Shown in pieces: positions 59,265 to 64,000 of a stretch of DNA of 64,000 nucleotides (positions within the stretch are counted from its first letter, which is position 1; each line of letters begins with the position of its first letter). The notes below the pieces were generated by a model that saw only the letters and a list, made by a program, of their open reading frames with translations, searched no databases and was not told the DNA's origin. A program made the translations under genes and the position numbers. Source of the DNA: Sipunculus nudus (taxonomy: Eukaryota; Annelida; Sipuncula; Golfingiida; Sipunculidae); the NCBI GenBank assembly GCA_026874595.1, contig CM049307.1, forward strand, positions 47,777,678-47,841,677, written 5' to 3'.

Positions 59265-59560
59265 TTAAGGTACCACCCACTGAAAAATCCATTAAATTTT
59301 TAAGTTGGAGGTAATCTGGATCACTATAATATATCTTAATTCATGGTTCTGTACCATTCTGACATATTGGTAAATCATTTTCTTTGTCCCAGCTTGGAGC
59401 TGGGCTGTTCATTGGTATTAGGGATCGTCTTTCTTCTACAGTTCATTGTAGGTGAATCATGACACTGTGCAATACATAGGGTAGTTAGATAAGGTACATA
59501 TGGAGGCTTATCTGGTATTCTACGAAAGACTGGTGGCACCACCTGTAATCCCTTTTTTTT
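59265..59560 (+). repeat. repeat family F, copy 2, with a family-A-like tail
   Basis: Similar to 20590-20810 (GGTAATCTGGATCA, ATTGGTATTAGGG, CATGACACTGTG). It is followed at about 59531 by GGTGGCACCACC, the palindromic motif of families A and B. Confidence 0.5.
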
Positions 59561-59631
59561 TTGCATTTGAACTCCCCATTGCTACATGTAGAAAAACCAT
59601 GTGAGTAGTAATATTAAAAATTATTATCCAC

Positions 59632-59843
59632 ATACATAGATATGGGTGATAGATTGAAGCTTTTTAAGTTGAGATCAAGATGTTTATTATGAGAGAAGAT
59701 TTGACCTTGACTAGTTCCATATTTGGTTGAAAAACAAATACATAGATATGGGGATAGAATGAAGCTTTTTAAGTTGAGATCAAGATGTTTATTATGAGAG
59801 AAGATTTGACCTTGACTAGTTCCTTACTTGGTTGAAAAACATC
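59632..59843 (+). repeat. 106-bp direct duplication
   Basis: ATACATAGATATGGG starts at 59632 and again at 59738. The ~100 bp that follow (TTTTTAAGTTGAGATCAAGA and on) are nearly identical, with two small differences. Confidence 0.9.
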
Positions 59844-59849
59844 GCTTCT

Positions 59850-61676
59850 GTAGAACCAGTGAAATATTAACTGTACAACAACAAAAAAAAGATTTATTTG
59901 AAATATAGCATATACCTAGATATACACCAGAGCTTGATGTTGCATAGCTATATTGAATTAATATGACCATAGCATGTCAGTATAGATATATATGTATAAA
60001 CACCAGATGAACAATGCCTTATTTAAAATATCTGGGGAATTTACAGAATCTCCAGTGCTGGAAATGTCTACTCTGAGAAGAACTTGGGAACCATTACCTT
60101 TACTTTTCTTACCAACATTATGTGTTCTAAAAAAATACATTCAATTTATTTTTATGTTTATAAACTACATTTGTACTTTGGGAGGTTGGTTGTAGTCTTG
60201 CAACACAGGGAGCCATGGTACTTAAATACATAGGCGGCCTCTGAAGTCTTTGTGCAACTTATATTATGGACTTTTCCTGAAAAAAAACATCTATTCTAAA
60301 GCTATTCTCCAGGGGGATCTTAAAAATCAGGGTGGGCCTTGAAATAATAAGGATGCGACTTCTGAAAGGAATTTTACGGTACTTCTTTAAATGTTCACTC
60401 TCCTTAATTTATCCTGTACTAGGGATTACCATTGGCCTCCCTGTGAGCCAAGTCAGCATCTGATTATATTGACTGTTATATCCCTACCCCACAATGCTCT
60501 TATCCCTCACAGAAAGAATGGCTTAATCAGAGTGACAGCAGGGGTAATCTGATCATGTTAATGAATTTACAGTTTAAGAACTTATCTGTTGTAGAGCTTA
60601 ATCATGATGATCTGTGAGGTGTATTGACAGCAATAAAAATAAATCTAGGTATATCTGATGTTGTTTTCATAAATTTCACATGCTTGTAATCAACATATTT
60701 TGTATTTTTTTTAGTCTCAGCTCACTTTCCTTGTATATTGATAAAGCCTAGGTCTCACTTAGCATGTTTTCTCTACTGTGTACCATGATCTTAAAGATCG
60801 TTGGTGGACATGGTTGAAGATGAACTTGGCCATAGGACTAATCAGTTGGAAGTTAATGAACATGAATGGTCATGAGGGTTCCATGCTTTCTTTGAAATGT
60901 TCAAAGAAAATACGATAGAACAAGGACCTGGTTCAGGAATAAGCACCTTTTGTCACAATAGATGTCATTGATTGAAGGTATCAAACTCTGGGAGCTGGGC
61001 AACAGCAAACTCTCCCGTCAAGCGAGGATGTGATCCATTGCTATAGGATACCATAGGAAAACATGGCTGAACACGGTTACTGTGATCCTGCTGTGGCATT
61101 GCCATTGTGAAAACATACTGAGAACTTGTCACAACTGGAGAGAACACCTGGGTTTATCGATGTGTTGTTTTTAATGGCAAGCCCCATTTTACCACAGGAA
61201 AACATAGTAATAACTGTAACAATACTGTTGCAGTAACTTAGATGAACATAAAATACTGTTGGGACTATGTGTCTCGACTTGAACATTTTCAATTTCACCA
61301 TGATCATTCTTGGAATTGCCACATTCTTGCTTACTTTGGTTGAAACATAAGACACCACAAATGTATGTGAGAAGTGAGATCTAGGCTTTATGCATCTTTC
61401 ATTGTTATACATATCCTTTCAATTTTGTAACCTATTTATGTATGTTATCTGTTATCATTGTATTTCTCAGAATATTTAGAATACTATGTTAGTATGGTTT
61501 GATAAAGTGGGCTGCCATAACCACACATAACAATGTGGGGGAAATAACCAGAAAATCAGGGGAAGTATATTTTCTATTTTTAACATATATTTAGTTCAAA
61601 GTAGTTAGTTTTTATCAGATTCTTTTATCATACCCATACTTATGCACATAAAAAATTTTAACAATATCTGTACATT
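59850..61676. other. FDXR intron 3, no gene recognised
   Basis: Mostly low-copy AT-rich sequence. A 111-codon frame at 61077-61412 (minus) and smaller frames show no known domain. No FDXR exon 4 was seen. Confidence 0.4.
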
Positions 61677-62816
61677 ATATCATGTTTTTGACTGGGTACT
61701 GCTGCAGCTGCTGAGTTCATTTCTGGAGAACGCCTCTGAGACCACTGGACTGAATTTTCTTAAACTTGACCCAATTATCAGGTCACGTGAACTGTTGCCT
61801 AATCATTTTGCGTTGACTTCTGACCTTTCCATTCTGCAGAGTGTCATCTGTGCGTCTGTTTTCACACATTAACAAACATATCTTTGGACTCGTTTGATGA
61901 TTGGGCTGAAAACAATTACACAAGTGTAGCTATTTAAAAAACCTCTATAACATACAGAAAAAATGGTAGTGCCACCTGCAACGTTTTTGGCACAGTGTCC
62001 ATCTGTTTGTCTGCCTTGGGTTAAAACACTAATTTCTGCAGTGGTGGGACTTATCTACCTGAAAGTTTGCATGTGTATTCATCCTGGATAGCTTTCATGA
62101 TTTTATGACAGGTGGCACCACCTGTATTCAAGTTTACGCATTCATACTAATATCTCAGGACTGGTGTGACGTATCCTCCTGAAATTTTGCATGTGTATAG
62201 ATTTCACATAGCTCTTTATCATACACAAAACTGGTGGTTCCACCTACAACCATTTTTGCACAGTGTCCATCTGTTTGTCTGCCTTGGGATCAAATCACTC
62301 ATATCTAGGCAGTGGTTTGACTTATATGCCTAAAATTTTGCATATGTATACATCTTGGATAGCTCTCTCAATTTTGTGGCAGGTGGCACCACCTACATTC
62401 ATGTTTACACTGCAGACATCCTTGCTAATATCTCAGGATAGGTTTGATGTATCGATCTGAAATTTTGCATGAGTATAGATCTTACCTAGCTCTAAAGTTT
62501 ATACAGTTTTGGTGGTCCAACTTACAACCATTTTTGCATGGTGACCATCCAGTCATCTGCCCAGGGTAAAATTCACCCTTATCTCAGCAGTGGTTTATCC
62601 AACTAAAACTTTGCATAGGTATACAGCTTGGATAGCTTTCTCTTTCAAATAAAAGGTGGCACCACCTACAATAATGTTAAGGTGGCAGACATTCATGTTA
62701 ATATGCAACACATCTCACTCTGTTTCCACTTGACACTTAGTCCATGCCTCATTTCACCCATCCCACTCTGAGTTTGGTGGATACATGTTGTTGCTTGCTG
62801 ACTACCCATATTCTAG
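61677..62816 (-). mobile_element. family A element, copy A5, diverged
   Basis: Reverse orientation. It starts inside the right part (GACTGGGTACTGCTGCAGCT) without the usual terminal hairpin, and ends with the left terminus GACTACCCATATTCTAG at 62816. Motif variants at about 61967, 62111, 62234, 62383 and 62656 are mostly GGTGGCACCACC-like, so this copy is more eroded. Confidence 0.65.
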
Positions 62817-63059
62817 TCAGGCCATGTTTAAAGTTATATACTTTAGTGCTGTGAATTACAGGTGTAGCTGAAATTTTGGCAAATGATGTAAAACTACCTA
62901 ACCTGAACAGCATTCAATAAAAACATTTTTTTTTGGCAATGATTGATGCTGCTTCCTCCATGTACAGAGATTCTAGAAGGTTGATTTCAGACAGAGCTTT
63001 TTATTGTATTTTCCTATTAAAGCATTATCAAATGAATATTGTGCAGGATTTTGCTTACT

Positions 63060-63215
63060 ATACAGTGAAATCTCACCTGATGACCACCCTGTTACATGAC
63101 CACCCCATTAAGAAGAACACTATTTTTGGTCCAGTACTGGTGCAAATCTTCATGAAAACCCTTCACTAACATGACCACTCCACTGACATGTCCACTCTGG
63201 TCCCACAGGTAGTTG
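63060..63215 (+). mobile_element. possible pogo/Tigger-type terminal fragment
   Basis: TA then CAGTGAAATCTCACCTGATG and repeated ATGACCACnCC strings resemble a pogo/Tigger-like terminal region. No matching opposite end or transposase is present. Confidence 0.3.
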
Positions 63216-63326
63216 TTTTGCGCTGTAATTGTAAATTTATCACAGAGACACTGCAGGATCTACACTTTTTAGTGCTGGAAATTAAGGATTTGGCATCACA
63301 GATCCCAGGCTTTTTAGCCTATCAAA

Positions 63327-64000
63327 TGACTGTAAAAGTCATTGGAGCTATAGTAGTGGTCCTTTGTCCTTCTATCCAGTTGTCCTTCCCTTAACAGGGC
63401 ACATTTTGAAACTGTTGGACCTATAAATCCAAGATTGAAGATATTGTTAGAGGTCCCTAAGTTCTCCGACAAACTAAAAACTGGATCACTGCAACTTCAT
63501 TCCTTCTAGAAATTAAGGAAAAATCTCAATTTCACAAAAAAAACCTATTGTCACACTTCAGGACTAATATTGAAACCATAAGAGCTGTTTTTTCCTCTTT
63601 GGCATAGATTAGATATTCCTTTATATGTTTCCTATGTACAAGCCAGAAATTAAGTCAGTACTGTGTAATTTCTTGAAGTCATGGGCCTGAACATAATTAA
63701 CTTTGTAAAAAATCAGGAAAGATATTTACTCACGTAATATGATAATTGTTAAAGTTAGAGACTTTTTGGGGGAATTTAATTTCATATTTTCAAGACTCAA
63801 CTGTACACCAAAAATTAGATCAGAATTTTATAAATTTCATAAATTATAAGCATAAATATAAAATCAGTACCTTAAATTTTGCCCAACTTTGACCATGGCA
63901 CATTTTTTACACGTATTACATTACTTAATCTGTTTAATTATGAAATTTGAAAATAAAAGCTCAAAAATAAGGCTAGTTAATAATTTTTGGGGGGAAACTC
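63327..64000 (-). mobile_element. family B element, eroded, running off the window
   Basis: It begins with a decayed right-end hairpin (ACTGTAAAAGTCATTGGAGC) and continues through the B2 module in reverse. The GTGCCATGGTCAAAG string appears in reverse complement at about 63884-63901. The element continues past base 64000. Confidence 0.6.

Noticed and set aside
61077-61412. 111-codon minus-strand open frame in FDXR intron 3
   Set aside because: No recognisable domain, AT-rich context and no splice evidence.

Overview
The window is nuclear DNA of an invertebrate animal. It holds two spliced, conserved metazoan genes with consensus GT-AG introns, is AT-rich, and is mostly interspersed and tandem repeats. 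No prokaryotic operon, rRNA, tRNA or CRISPR array is visible. The repeat style (short non-autonomous elements with central tandem arrays and terminal hairpins, similar to bivalve Helentron-type/'pearl' elements) suggests a mollusc or another lophotrochozoan. That assignment is an inference.

Genes. (1) Minus strand, 26252 to 11270: a complete four-coding-exon Rho GDP-dissociation inhibitor (RhoGDI/ARHGDI) of 199 codons. It keeps GTPases of the Rho/Rac/Cdc42 family soluble in the cytosol. A splice acceptor lies 4 bases before its ATG, so at least one 5' non-coding exon lies further upstream. (2) Plus strand from 49067: the first three coding exons (120 codons) of mitochondrial NADPH:adrenodoxin (ferredoxin) oxidoreductase, FDXR. 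The remaining exons lie beyond base 64000. The genes do not share a pathway. A promoter-like block with a non-coding exon (46717-46850, minus) sits between them and may be the RhoGDI start or an unrelated gene. A second promoter-like block is at 6900-7150 (plus).

Layout. 1-8.7 kb: a nest of inverted repeats and Helitron-like fragments around a GATC-rich palindromic element, plus an orphan promoter-like region. 8.7-11.2 kb: largely unassigned. 11.2-26.3 kb: RhoGDI, whose 10.8-kb first coding intron is almost filled by two long repeats (16013-20570 and 22604-26012). 26.3-36.2 kb: unassigned intergenic or 5' intronic DNA. 36.2-37.9 kb: a pogo/Tigger-type DNA transposon remnant with one in-frame stop. 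37929-40915: a complete non-autonomous hAT-type element with a perfect 8-bp target duplication. 41.6-45.4 kb: two nested Helitron-like elements, the inner one with eight ~287-bp units. 46.7-53 kb: promoter-like block and FDXR. 53-64 kb: FDXR intron 3, again full of elements.

Repeat system. Three families, called A, B and C here, share a design: a palindromic left end, an internal tandem array, and a right-end hairpin. A and C share termini (left ACTAGA; right a hairpin beginning GTATCC and ending GGATACAA). A and B arrays carry the palindrome GGTGGCGCCACC once per unit, at ~140 bp in A and ~336 bp in B. The C array carries clustered TGACCT direct repeats that resemble nuclear-receptor sites. 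Family A is repeatedly found inside family B.
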